The notes beneath the pieces were generated by a model. It was not told the DNA's origin. It saw only the letters and a program-made list of their open reading frames with translations, and did not search any database. A stretch of DNA of 39,046 nt from Geodermatophilus obscurus. GTDB lineage: Bacteria > Actinomycetota > Actinomycetes > Mycobacteriales > Geodermatophilaceae. Location: positions 1 to 39,046 of the forward strand of contig NZ_FRDM01000036.1 of assembly GCF_900143215.1 (NCBI RefSeq). The letters are read 5' to 3'. The position numbers were made by a program, and so were the translations under genes. Shown piece by piece: positions 24,176 through 32,569 of the stretch. Each line of letters opens with the position of its first letter. Within the stretch, counting starts at the first letter, position 1.

Positions 24176-26128
24176 ATGACGATGCTCGCGCGATCCCGGC
24201 GGAGAGCCACCGCACTGCTCGTTTCCGCAGCCATGGTCGGGTCGGCCTTCCTGCTCACCGCGGCGGCCCAGCCGTCGGACGGCAACGGCTGGCAGGTGGG
24301 CCAGCCGCGGCTGACGACGCCGTGGACCGACCAGGTCTCACCGAGCAACGCGCTGCCCGAGTACCCGCGGCCGCAGCTGGCGCGGGCCCGTTGGCAGAAC
24401 CTCAACGGGGTGTGGCAGTTCGCCGGTGCCTCAGCGGGGGAGGCGCCGCCCGTCGGCGAGGACCTCGCCGAGAGCATCCTGGTGCCTTACCCGATCGAGT
24501 CGGCGCTGTCCGGCATCGAACGGCACGAGGACCACATGTGGTACCGGCGGACGTTCGAGGTCCCGGCGTCCTGGCAGGTCGGAGACGGTCAGCGGCTACG
24601 TCTGCACTTCGGCGCCGTCGACCACGCCGCCACCGTGTGGGTGAACGGCGCCGAGGTCGCCGAGCACAGCGGCGGCTACACCGCGTTCTCCGTCGACGTC
24701 ACCGATGCCCTGGCGCCCTCGGGTCCTCAGGAGATCGTCGTCGGTGTCGAGGACCGCACCGACGCGACGTGGCAGCCGGTCGGCAAGCAGCGGAACGTCC
24801 CGGACCGCGGCATCTTCTACACCGGCTCCTCCGGCATCTGGCAGACGGTGTGGATGGAACCCGTTCCCGACCGCGCGTACGTGGCGGACCTCGACACGGC
24901 CACGGACGTCGATACCGACACGCTCGCGCTGACCGTGGACAGCGGCGGGAACGCCTCCGGCCTCACGGTCCAGGCCGTGGTCATGGACGGCGACGTGCAG
25001 GTCGCGACCGCGGAGGGAGCGCCCGGCCGGCCCCTGGACGTGCAGGTCCCGGACGCCCACCTGTGGTCACCCGACGACCCGTTCCTCTACGGGCTGGAGG
25101 TGACCCTGCGGGACGGCGACCAGGAGGTCGACCGGGTCGGGTCCTACGTCGGCATGCGGGAGATCGGGACCGTGCGAGGCGCGGACGGCCGCCTCCGCAT
25201 CACGCTCAACCACGAGGTCCTCTTCCTGATGTCGACCCTGGACCAGGGCTTCTGGCCGGACGGCATCTACACCGCACCGACGGACGAGGCGCTGCGGTTC
25301 GACGTGGCCGCGGCCAAGCGCCTCGGGTTCAACGCCATCCGCAAGCACATCAAGGTCGAACCGGCCCGCTGGTACCACCACGCCGACACGCTCGGCATGC
25401 TGGTGTGGCAGGACATGCCGTCCATGCGGACGGGCGGGATCCCGCCGCCGGACGCGCAGGCCGAGTTCGAGCGTCAGCTGCACGAGGTCGTCGACCAGCA
25501 CGACAGCTGGACCTCGGTGATCGGGTGGATCCCCTTCAACGAGGGCTGGGGCGAGTGGAGCAGGGAGGCCACCGGGCGGATCGCCGACTCGGTCGCGGTC
25601 CAGGACCCGACCCGGCTCGTGAACGCCCACAGCGGCGTGAACTGCTGCGCCTCGCACGGCGACAGCGGCCGCGGCGACGTCATCGACTGGCACGCCTACA
25701 CCGGTCCCGCGGACCCCACGCCGGACGACCACCGCGTGGCGGTCGACGGTGAGCACGGCGGGTTCGGGCTCGAGGTACCCGGCCACATGTGGTTCGAGGA
25801 CGGCCACGGGTACCAGATGGCGCAGGACGGCGACGAGCTCACCAGGCTGTACGTGGAGAACCAGCGCGAGCTGATCCCGATCGCGCAGCAGCGCGGCATC
25901 AGCGGCGCCGTCTACACCCAGATCACCGACATCGAACACGAGGTCAACGGCTTCCTCACCTATGACCGGCGGGTGGAGAAGATGCACGTCGACCAGGTCC
26001 GGGCGGTCAACGACGCGGTCGTCCGCAACGCGAACCGCCCCGCTGTCGCGCCGACGACCACCGACCCCGGCACAACCGTCCCCGCCGGTGTGCACGCCTC
26101 CGGCGAGGGCCACGACCAGGCTCGGTGA
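24176..26128 (+). CDS. Secreted glycoside hydrolase family 2 (beta-galactosidase/beta-glucuronidase-like)
   Basis: The 650-aa product begins with a signal peptide (basic SRRRATA, hydrophobic core, likely cleavage near AAA-QP around residue 31). A GH2 sugar-binding jelly-roll follows (LNGVWQFAG, WYRRTFEVP, LHFGAVDHAATVWVNGAEVA), then an Ig-like domain and a TIM barrel. GWIPFNEGWGEWS contains the general acid/base E456 and VDGEHGGFGL the probable nucleophile E526. Exo-acting GH2 enzymes cleave terminal beta-linked sugars; specificity cannot be read, and the cytosolic beta-galactosidase C-terminal domains are absent. AGGGGAGAGG precedes the ATG; a second ATG two codons on is possible. It stands alone with no transporter adjacent. 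Confidence 0.87.
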   Translation: MTMLARSRRRATALLVSAAMVGSAFLLTAAAQPSDGNGWQVGQPRLTTPWTDQVSPSNALPEYPRPQLARARWQNLNGVWQFAGASAGEAPPVGEDLAESILVPYPIESALSGIERHEDHMWYRRTFEVPASWQVGDGQRLRLHFGAVDHAATVWVNGAEVAEHSGGYTAFSVDVTDALAPSGPQEIVVGVEDRTDATWQPVGKQRNVPDRGIFYTGSSGIWQTVWMEPVPDRAYVADLDTATDVDTDTLALTVDSGGNASGLTVQAVVMDGDVQVATAEGAPGRPLDVQVPDAHLWSPDDPFLYGLEVTLRDGDQEVDRVGSYVGMREIGTVRGADGRLRITLNHEVLFLMSTLDQGFWPDGIYTAPTDEALRFDVAAAKRLGFNAIRKHIKVEPARWYHHADTLGMLVWQDMPSMRTGGIPPPDAQAEFERQLHEVVDQHDSWTSVIGWIPFNEGWGEWSREATGRIADSVAVQDPTRLVNAHSGVNCCASHGDSGRGDVIDWHAYTGPADPTPDDHRVAVDGEHGGFGLEVPGHMWFEDGHGYQMAQDGDELTRLYVENQRELIPIAQQRGISGAVYTQITDIEHEVNGFLTYDRRVEKMHVDQVRAVNDAVVRNANRPAVAPTTTDPGTTVPAGVHASGEGHDQAR

Positions 26129-26745
26129 CGGCCTGCTGGTGTGATCGTCCAGGGGGCCGTGGGGACGCCGTTCCACATGCAGTCAGCCGACGGGAGAGCA
26201 GAGCCCCGACAGCAGAACACCTCCAATTCCTGACCTGCGGGAACACCGGGGCGATGCTGTGTTCGAGGGGCGGCACGGTACATACGCACACGGCTGCCCC
26301 GGAGAGCATGGGGCACGCCGACGGCCAGAGGCCTTCAGCGCCGTCCCCCAAGCTTCCGCGGGGCCGGGATCAGCAGGCCCACGACTGCCGCCGGCAGGAG
26401 GCGAGGCCGCGAGTCCTGGCGAGCTGGCTCTCTGCCCGCCGCGCCCACACGTCGTGCTCCATGCGACGCCGACCGCCGCCGGCGCGCGCACGGACGAGCC
26501 TCCGCCCCGAATGCACCGCAACGTCGATGCGGCCCGCACCGACGACTACCCGGCCCGGGCCGAGCGGACGTGTCACCACTCCCCGGCGAACGCGACAACC
26601 GATGATTCCGGCCCGCGGCCGCAGTCGATCCGGTGGTCGACGCGGGAGGAGCGGACTGTGATGACCGGGACGAAGCAGACCCCGTTGTGGGTGACCGGCG
26701 GCGTACGGCAAGGCGGCCTGCCGGCCATGACGGATGAGTCGTGAC
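26129..26745. other. 0.6-kb intergenic stretch
   Basis: It holds dispersed-repeat copy 2 (26201-26261). A very short frame at 26661-26744 (MTGTKQTPLWVTGGVRQGGL...) has GGGAGGAG upstream and ends one base before the YjbR ATG, so it could be a leader ORF or the remnant of a gene. Otherwise no gene is supported. Confidence 0.45.
26201..26261 (+). repeat. Dispersed repeat, copy 2
   Basis: This 61-bp segment matches 21341-21400: same first 10 bases (GAGCCCCGAC), same last 22 bases (from 26240), with a TCCTGA island conserved between. Both copies are on the + strand and in intergenic DNA. Confidence 0.75.
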
Positions 26746-27105
26746 ATGGCAGCGATCGCGGACGTCCGGCCGCTGGGCGCCGAGCTGGAGCGCTCGTATC
26801 AGGTGTACGTACGCGGCAGACTGAAGTTCCGCGTCAAGCGGATCGTCTACGTGGCCTTCTCCCTGGACGAGAGCGTGATGGGCTTCGCGTTCCCCAAGGA
26901 GGAGCGGGAGCTGCTGGTCCTGAGCGAACCGCACAAGTTCCAGCTGCCGACGGCGTCGGATATGCGCTTCAACTGGGTCCACGCCGAACTCGCGGCATTG
27001 GACCCCACCGAAGCCCGCGAGCTCGTCGTCGACGCTTGGCGCATGGTCGTCCCCAAGAAGCTCTCGGGCGCCTACGACGTGAGTCATCCCATCGGCCCGG
27101 GGTGA
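26746..27105 (+). CDS. MmcQ/YjbR family protein
   Basis: The 119-aa product matches the YjbR/MmcQ (CyaY-like fold) family: MAAIADVRPLGAELERSYQV at the start, GRLKFRVKRIVYVAFSLDES, MGFAFPKEERELLVLSEPHK, MRFNWVHAELAALDPTEARE and the end VVDAWRMVVPKKLSGAY. The family is often called DNA-binding by annotation pipelines, without a settled function. The ATG at 26746 gives the family's usual N-terminus; an in-frame ATG four codons upstream is possible. It follows a short stop-ending frame by one base. Confidence 0.85.
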   Translation: MAAIADVRPLGAELERSYQVYVRGRLKFRVKRIVYVAFSLDESVMGFAFPKEERELLVLSEPHKFQLPTASDMRFNWVHAELAALDPTEARELVVDAWRMVVPKKLSGAYDVSHPIGPG

Positions 27106-27181
27106 AGCCCGGGTCTGTGTCAGTCGACGGAGAGCCCTGCTCGGAGGGGTGTGAACCCGGCTCGGCGAGTCGTCACCTTTC

Positions 27182-27244
27182 TCAACCTCTCGGTTGACCA
27201 CGACCGAAGACCGCGCTAACCTGGTACTCAACCGATAGGTTGAG
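27182..27244 (+). promoter_or_regulatory. Sigma70-like promoter bracketed by two identical palindromic operators
   Basis: TTGACC (27194-27199) and TAACCT (27217-27222) are separated by exactly 17 bp, a strong housekeeping promoter. A TCAACC-N4-GGTTGA palindrome lies at 27182-27197, overlapping the -35, and again at 27228-27243 (extended to CTCAACC-GATA-GGTTGAG, 27227-27244), over the expected start point near 27229. Two identical sites 46 bp apart flanking a promoter fit repression by an ArsR-, MarR- or TetR-type dimer. Confidence 0.75.
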
Positions 27245-27251
27245 AACGACG

Positions 27252-27269
27252 ATGGCCGACCCGGCATGA
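27252..27269 (+). other. Five-codon mini-ORF in the leader
   Basis: ATG GCC GAC CCG GCA TGA begins about 23 bases after the predicted start point, about 70 bases ahead of the DinB-type gene. It may be the stub of a lost regulator gene, a leader peptide, or chance. Confidence 0.3.
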
Positions 27270-27339
27270 CCTCGCACGTACACCGGGGTCGATGAGGGCT
27301 TCGACAAAGCTCGACGATCTGCTCGCGAAAGGGACTGAC

Positions 27340-27933
27340 ATGACATCCGCCCTCACGAGTCCGGCCCGGCGGCATGCCTACGACGCGGGCCGGTTCACCG
27401 AGCTGGTCGAGTCAGCCTCGGCCGACGACTGGGCTCGATCCAGCCCGGTCGCGGAGTGGACGGCCCTGGACATCGTGAAGCATCTGGTCGAGTGGTCCCG
27501 CGGCTTCCTCGAGGGTGCCGGGATCGAGCTTCCAGCCCTGGACGTCGAGGCTGACCCCCTGGCCGCTTGGAAGCAGCACGTCACCGACATCCAAGCTGTC
27601 CTTGACGATTCCGCCGGACGGGTGCTCAGCAACCCGCACATTGGCGACAAGCCCGTGGCCGAGGCGATCGACCAGTTCTACACCGGAGACGTCTGGATGC
27701 ACTCCTGGGACCTCGCCAAGGCGCTCGGTCGCGAGCCCGATCTGGGCCAGGAGCGCTGCCGCGCCGCGCTGGCGGCCATGGAGCCGATGGAGCAGCTACT
27801 GCGCGACAGCGGGCAGTTCGGCCCCGCCGTGCCCGTCGACCACAATGCCTCCCCGCAGGACGAGCTGATCGCCTTCATCGGCCGCGACCCGGCCTGGCAA
27901 CCCGATGGCGGCTCGTCACAAACGGCAGGCTGA
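27340..27933 (+). CDS. TIGR03086-type DinB / mycothiol-dependent maleylpyruvate isomerase-like protein
   Basis: The 197-aa product has the DinB four-helix metal-binding pattern. AEWTALDIVKHLVEWSRGFL has H48 as first ligand, and DQFYTGDVWMHSWDLAKALG has H121 and D124. Actinobacterial members of this fold are thought to be thiol (mycothiol)-dependent transferases or isomerases acting on electrophiles. AAAGGG lies before the ATG; the frame is open 16 codons further up without a ribosome-binding site. Its promoter has two palindromic operators, but no regulator gene survives beside it. Confidence 0.82.
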   Translation: MTSALTSPARRHAYDAGRFTELVESASADDWARSSPVAEWTALDIVKHLVEWSRGFLEGAGIELPALDVEADPLAAWKQHVTDIQAVLDDSAGRVLSNPHIGDKPVAEAIDQFYTGDVWMHSWDLAKALGREPDLGQERCRAALAAMEPMEQLLRDSGQFGPAVPVDHNASPQDELIAFIGRDPAWQPDGGSSQTAG

Positions 27934-28163
27934 GTTCGTCATCGACGATCAGGTTGAGCATGCGCTCATCGAGCACTGCGGCCCTTGACAATGCAGCCGC
28001 GTCGGTTCCCCGAACGACACCTGCGAACAACGGCGCAAGAGACAGAACCCGCTGAAGGCGGTCGTCCCGCCCACCTTGTGCCGGGCGCTCCGGGCGGCCC
28101 GACGCTGCGACGACGTCCCGGGCGGCGGGCCGCCATCGTGTCGTCGCGGGCAGTGTGGATGAC

Positions 28164-29072
28164 ATGGCTGATTCCTTTCCCGTGGTCGTGGTGACTGGTG
28201 CGAGCGGATTGGTGGGCTCCGCGGTGTGCCGGGCGCTCGTCGAGCGGTCGGCGCCGGTTCGCGCCGGTGTCCGCCGCCCTGGCAGCGCGCCTGCACTCGA
28301 CGGAGTCACCAAGCACGTCGGCGACTTCGCCGACGAGTCCCTCGCACGTGCGGTGACCCAGGGCGCCGACGCCGTCGTCACGACAGTCCACCCGATGGAT
28401 TCGTCCCGAGCGGTGCAGCATCGGGTGGGCGTCGAGGGCACGCCGGTCGTCGCTCGGGCGGCCCGGGACGCCGGCGTCGCCCGGCTCGTCCACGTGTCCA
28501 CCGCCGGGGTCTACGACCGCTCGGCCGGCGTCGGGGACGTGGCCGAGAAGGCACCCCTCCTGCCGGAGGGGAGCGGCGACCACGCCGACACCAGGAACGC
28601 CACCGACACCGCGCTCGCGCGGGTGGGCGGGCTCACGACCGTGCTGGTTCGCCCGCCGGCGATTCCGGGCCCCGGGGACACGTCGGTCTGGAACACGTTG
28701 CGACCGCGTGAGACTCGCGGTGGTGAGCGCGGGGTGAACCCGGCCAAGACCTGGGCCTGGGCGCACGTCGACGACCTGGCAGCCCTGGTCGCGGACGTCG
28801 CCACGGGCGCCGTCGCGACCGCCGACGACCCGGAGCGAGGCCCCGTGGCCGGCGGTACGACCCCGGTCATCGTCGCGGGCGAGCCGGCGACGTGGCGGGA
28901 CTACCTCGGCACGGTGACCGACGCGCTAGGCGTCGCGCCCGAGTGGACCGACGAGCCGGTCTGGACCGGGCAGCTGCTCACGAACCGCGCGCGGGGGTGG
29001 GGCTGGGCGCCGCGGGTGAGCCTCGCGGGAGCCATGGACGAGCTGCGGCAGGGACTGATGACACGTTCGTGA
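28164..29072 (+). CDS. Atypical SDR: NAD(P)-dependent epimerase/dehydratase-like protein
   Basis: The 302-aa product has the Rossmann motif VVVTGASGLVGSAVCRALVE (about 7-26), then RLVHVSTAGVYDRSAG and VLVRPPAIPGPGDTSVW of the extended/atypical SDR family, plus WAWAHVDDLAALVADVATGA at about 195-214. The usual YxxxK catalytic pair is absent: the corresponding segment reads DHADTRNATDTAL, with His and Arg in the Tyr and Lys positions. So it may bind a dinucleotide without classical SDR catalysis. The ATG at 28164 has no ribosome-binding site; an in-frame GTG lies at 28155. The substrate is unknown. Confidence 0.83.
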   Translation: MADSFPVVVVTGASGLVGSAVCRALVERSAPVRAGVRRPGSAPALDGVTKHVGDFADESLARAVTQGADAVVTTVHPMDSSRAVQHRVGVEGTPVVARAARDAGVARLVHVSTAGVYDRSAGVGDVAEKAPLLPEGSGDHADTRNATDTALARVGGLTTVLVRPPAIPGPGDTSVWNTLRPRETRGGERGVNPAKTWAWAHVDDLAALVADVATGAVATADDPERGPVAGGTTPVIVAGEPATWRDYLGTVTDALGVAPEWTDEPVWTGQLLTNRARGWGWAPRVSLAGAMDELRQGLMTRS

Positions 29073-29340
29073 CAGCGGCTGGGGCACCAGACGAGTATCG
29101 GCACCCCAGTGCCTCCACCCGACCCGGGGCGGTTCAGTCTGCGGCACCCATCTCGACACCCGACCCGCAGGACCTAACGAAGCACTGCTAGAGCCGGCCC
29201 AGGTAGGTGAGGGTGAGGGAGGACGAAGGCCCGTGACCGGGAGGGGACGTCGCCTCTGGGCCCCGCCCTGCGCTCCTGATCACCTGTTGGTTCCGACAGA
29301 TGGGCAACTGCGTGCAGGGCTGGTGTCAGAGGGGCAGGCC

Positions 29341-30867
29341 ATGGACACGATCGTCACCACCACGCACGGCCAGGTCCGCGGGATCACCACCGACGGGGTG
29401 TGCGCCTTCCTCGGCATCTCCTATGCCGCACCGCCGGTCGGCGCCAACCGCCTCCGGCCACCGCGACCCGTCCAGCCGTGGACCGGTGTCCGCGACGCCA
29501 CCGTCATCGGTCCGGAACCGCCCCAGCCGCAGTTCCCCCGCGAGGACCCCAGCGGGATGCTGTTCGACCCGGCCGTCCCGGGCGATGACTGCCTGAACCT
29601 CAATGTCTGGACGCCCGACCCCGGCAGCTCGGGGCTGCCGGTCATGGTCTGGAGCCCCGGCGGCTCGTTTCACTTCTCCTCCGGTGGCAGCTACGACGGC
29701 AGCCGTTTCGCCCGCGACGGCGTCGTCTGCGTGACGATGAACTGGCGCACCGGCGCCGACGGCTTTCTCTACCTGGGGGACGGCGACGACGGCGCCAACC
29801 TCGGCCTGCTGGACCACCTCGCCGCACTCACCTGGGTGCAGGAGAACATCAGCGCCTTCGGGGGCGACCCCGACCGGGTCACCCTGTTCGGCGAGTCCGC
29901 CGGGGCGATGTCCATCGGCGTCCTGCTGTCCATGCCGCGGGCCGAGGGCCTCTTCCGGCGGGCCGTGCTCCAGAGCGGCGCGGCCCACCACGTCATGCCG
30001 GCGGCCGAGGCGGCGCGGATCGGTGCGCGGCTCGCCGAGGTGCTCGGGGTGCCGGCCACCCGGGAGGCCATCGCCCACGTACCGGTGGACCGCCTGCTCG
30101 AGGCGCAGGCGCGGATCGACGCCGAGGTGCTCAGCGCGCCGGACCCGGCGCGCTGGGGAACGGAGGTGGTGGCCAGCACCATGCCGTTCCACCCGGTCGT
30201 CGACGGCGACGTGGTGCCGACGCTGCCGATCGACCGGATCGCCGCCGGTGCGGGTGCGGACGTCGACGTGCTGGTGGGCACCAACTCCGACGACTGGCGG
30301 ATGTTCCCCGTCCTGGGCGGCTTCATCGACCAGGTCACCGAGGAGGCGCTGGCCGGGCCGGTGGAGACCTACGGCTCGTGGAGTCTCGCCGCCTTCGGGC
30401 TGACGGCCGAGACGGCGCTGCCCGCCTACCGGGCAGCCCATCCCGGCAGCAGTCCCGGCGACATGCTCGCGGCCGTGCTCACCGACTGGTGGGTCCGCGT
30501 GCCCGCCCTCCGGCTGGCCGACGCGCACGCGCCCGCGCCGGCGTCGACCCACGCGTACGAGTTCGCGTGGCCCTCACCGGCCTTTGGCGGGCGCCTGGGC
30601 GCCTGCCACGCCCTGGAGATCCCCTTCGTCTTCGACACCCTGGACCTCGGCCGCCGGCAGATGCTGGGCGGGGCGCTGGGGGACAGTCCCCCGAAGCAAC
30701 TCGCCGACACGATGCACCGCGCCTGGATCGACTTCGCGTCGCGGGGTGATCCGGGGTGGCCGCGCTACGACCTCGAGAGGCGGGCGGTCATGCGCTTGGA
30801 CGTCACGTCATCGGTGGTCGACGATCCCTACGCGCGGGAGCGGCATCTCTGGGCAGGGGTGCGCTGA
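29341..30867 (+). CDS. Type-B carboxylesterase
   Basis: The 508-aa product is a full-length type-B carboxylesterase/lipase: GQVRGITTDGVCAFLGISYA, then DDCLNLNVWTPD, the oxyanion region VMVWSPGGSFHFSSGG, the nucleophile elbow VTLFGESAGA (S186) and the His-containing GACHALEIPFVFDTL (H423). The third triad member, normally Glu in GTNxDE, corresponds to Asp in GTNSDDW, an acceptable substitution. The oxyanion-hole triplet usually HGGx/HGGG is SPGGS here, an unusual change. AGGGGC precedes the ATG at 29341; the frame is open to 29233 without a site. There is no signal peptide, so it is intracellular. The substrate is unknown. Confidence 0.9.
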   Translation: MDTIVTTTHGQVRGITTDGVCAFLGISYAAPPVGANRLRPPRPVQPWTGVRDATVIGPEPPQPQFPREDPSGMLFDPAVPGDDCLNLNVWTPDPGSSGLPVMVWSPGGSFHFSSGGSYDGSRFARDGVVCVTMNWRTGADGFLYLGDGDDGANLGLLDHLAALTWVQENISAFGGDPDRVTLFGESAGAMSIGVLLSMPRAEGLFRRAVLQSGAAHHVMPAAEAARIGARLAEVLGVPATREAIAHVPVDRLLEAQARIDAEVLSAPDPARWGTEVVASTMPFHPVVDGDVVPTLPIDRIAAGAGADVDVLVGTNSDDWRMFPVLGGFIDQVTEEALAGPVETYGSWSLAAFGLTAETALPAYRAAHPGSSPGDMLAAVLTDWWVRVPALRLADAHAPAPASTHAYEFAWPSPAFGGRLGACHALEIPFVFDTLDLGRRQMLGGALGDSPPKQLADTMHRAWIDFASRGDPGWPRYDLERRAVMRLDVTSSVVDDPYARERHLWAGVR

Positions 30868-30920
30868 CGAGTCGCGGAGGCACCCGGTCTCCGCGAGCAC
30901 GGCGCGTGTCGATCCACTGA

Positions 30921-31094
30921 GGGGACTACGTGCCACGGCGACACGTCCGCTTCGCCCGTCGGCTCATCGACTCCGGGGTCGACCTGGTGCACGGGCACTC
31001 CTCGCACCATGCGCGGGCGATCGAGCTCTACCGCGGCCAACTGGTGCTCCACTGCTGTGGTGACCTCGTCGACGACCATGAGGGCATCGCCGGT
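30921..31094 (+). pseudogene. CapA-family fragment
   Basis: GDYVPRRHVRFARRLIDSGV and DLVHGHSSHHARAIELYRGQ, then LVLHCCGDLVDDHEGIAG, match the C-terminal half of actinobacterial CapA-type (poly-gamma-glutamate synthesis/metallophosphatase-like) proteins, including the conserved GHSSHHxRxIExY block. Upstream is a TGA and downstream the frame turns into low-complexity sequence. About 55 residues of a protein normally over 300 aa remain. It lies between the carboxylesterase and another gene relic. Confidence 0.72.
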
Positions 31095-31192
31095 CGTCGC
31101 GATGGACGACGCGCTCGTGCTCCGGCCGGCTCGTTGAGGGGGCGGACCCTGCATGCCGCGGTCGCATCCCGGTCGCTCCGGCTGTGCCGGTG

Positions 31193-31847
31193 TCACGGCT
31201 CCAGGCACTCCGGGATGGAGTCCACCGCTCCGGTGGGTCGCTCGGTCCGGCCCTGCGGGTCGTAGACCTTGACGACGTCCACCGTGTCGAACTAGCAGCA
31301 GCGGGAAGATCTCCCCGGCGATCGACACGGTCGGCCCGCCGCTGCTGCAGCCACCGGCCAACCGCACCCGGGCGATCTGCTGGCTGAGGCTCAGGTCCGA
31401 GAATCCGGTCGCACCGGAGGCCAGGAACTGCAGCCCCCGGGCCTGCTCGGCCGGCGTGGGCCCGGCGAAGAGCCGGTCCATCACCCCGGTGGCCGGCGTC
31501 TGCGGAAGCCCGTCCGGCACTGGGACGACCCACCGGCCGGGGACGACGGCGTACTCGGCCCAGCCGCCCACGATCGTCAGGGCGGCCACGCGGTCGCCCA
31601 CGCGGACCTGGTCGACTTCGGAACCCACCGACTCCACCACGCCCACCACGTCCCATCCGGGGACGAAGGGCGCGCGCCGGCGTTCGGGGTGCAGGCCCTG
31701 GCAGGTCAGCAGGTCGGCGTAGCTGATCCCGGCCGCCTCCACCCCGATCCGGACCTGGCCCGGCCCTGGCGGCCGGACGGACCAGAGGCGGACCTCGAGG
31801 ACTTCGGGGCCGCCGTGCCGGGGCGCGACGACGGCTCGGCCCGACAC
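31193..31847 (-). pseudogene. Chimeric relic: MDR (quinone oxidoreductase) N-terminus joined to a GerMN-like C-terminus
   Basis: From the GTG at 31847, residues 1 to about 115 are the GroES-like N-terminal domain of an MDR/zeta-crystallin oxidoreductase (PGPGQVRIGVEAAGISYADL, FVPGWDVVGVVESVGSEVDQ, GDRVAALTIVGGWAEYAVVP). The Rossmann half is missing. At about 31490 the frame continues, without a stop, into ATGVMDRLFAGPTPAEQARG, then FSDLSLSQQIARVRLAGGCS and SIAGEIFPLLL, the core of a GerMN lipoprotein-type domain. An apparent one-base insertion (CAG to CTAG, about 31292) shifts the frame; the rest, FDTVDVVKVYDPQGRTERPT...SIPECLEP, is in the next frame and stops at 31193. Two gene halves were therefore fused by deletion, then frameshifted. 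Confidence 0.72.
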
Positions 31848-31914
31848 CGGCTCGGCCGTGGCGGCCCGCGGCGCAGGCCGGGCCGTGGAGATCCCGGCCC
31901 CTGGCGGAGGGCCG

Positions 31915-32184
31915 TCACATCTGGAGATGGGCCGGTGTGCCGGTGGACTGCTCGACGTCCTCGGTGGCGGCCTGGAGCAGCCGGTGGCTCAGGTCCGAGA
32001 GCGCTCGTGCGACGGCGATCTCGTCGCCGATCTCGGGCACGTCACGGTCGGCGGGGTCCAGCCGGGCCAGGCCCACGCCGGTCATCCGGTCGGTGTCCCG
32101 GGTGTGCAGCCGGGCGACCGCGCGGGTGTGCCCGTCGTGCTCGTCGATGTCGATGCTGACCGTCCACTGCTTGACCTCGCCCAC
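31915..32184 (-). CDS. DUF1876 domain protein
   Basis: The 89-aa product is a near-consensus DUF1876 protein: [60 protein letters not shown] and a C-terminal helix with DVEQSTG. The fold is thought to be dsRBD-like; the function is unknown, and family members are widespread in actinobacteria. The GTG start has GGGAGGA about 6 bases upstream. Confidence 0.88.
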   Translation of the reverse strand: MGEVKQWTVSIDIDEHDGHTRAVARLHTRDTDRMTGVGLARLDPADRDVPEIGDEIAVARALSDLSHRLLQAATEDVEQSTGTPAHLQM

Positions 32185-32371
32185 CTCTGTCCTCCCTCGT
32201 TCGGAATCCGTGCACCGACGATTCGCGCCGGCAGGCCGTCCCGACGCGGCCGAACGGCCACGGGGAACGGGGCCGTTGGCCCCTCAGGGCACCCGGCCGT
32301 GCACCAGACAGGTCGCCCCCGCGACCCGGGAGCGGGCGTTGGGCGCTTGCCTGCAGACCTCGTCGAGCACC

Positions 32372-32569
32372 TCACCGGCTGCGCGCGGTTGGTCGCCAGG
32401 AAGGGCGTAACGGCGCCAGGGCAGCGGGCTCGAACACGGAGTCGGCCAGCTCGGTGCCCAGCCGGGCGAGGAGCGGGGTGGTGTCCAGCTCGAACTCGAC
32501 CCACACCTGCTCGCCGTCCTCGTGGACCAGGTCCGCTGCCATCCGACCCCGCTGGCAGACCGCCGTCAC
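32372..32569 (-). CDS. Small hypothetical protein (65 aa)
   Basis: The product includes MAADLVHEDGEQVWVEFELD and TTPLLARLGTELADSVFEPA, protein-like sequence with no family I recognise. The GTG start overlaps the stop of the upstream frame by four bases (GTGA), the mark of translational coupling, which supports both frames as real. Ten codons in, an ATG offers an alternative start. Confidence 0.5.
   Translation of the reverse strand: MTAVCQRGRMAADLVHEDGEQVWVEFELDTTPLLARLGTELADSVFEPAALAPLRPSWRPTARSR

Noticed and set aside
23377..24477. 366-aa minus-strand frame between the hydrolase and GH2 genes
   Set aside because: It overlaps the 5' end of the GH2 gene, is low-complexity, has no ribosome-binding site and shows no recognisable motif.
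26335..27375. 346-aa minus-strand frame opposite the YjbR gene
   Set aside because: Antisense of a clear YjbR-family gene and of the two-operator promoter.
30828..31847. Reading the 339-aa frame as one intact MDR oxidoreductase
   Set aside because: Only the first ~115 residues are MDR; the Rossmann half is absent and the remainder is a GerMN-like piece, then out-of-frame sequence.
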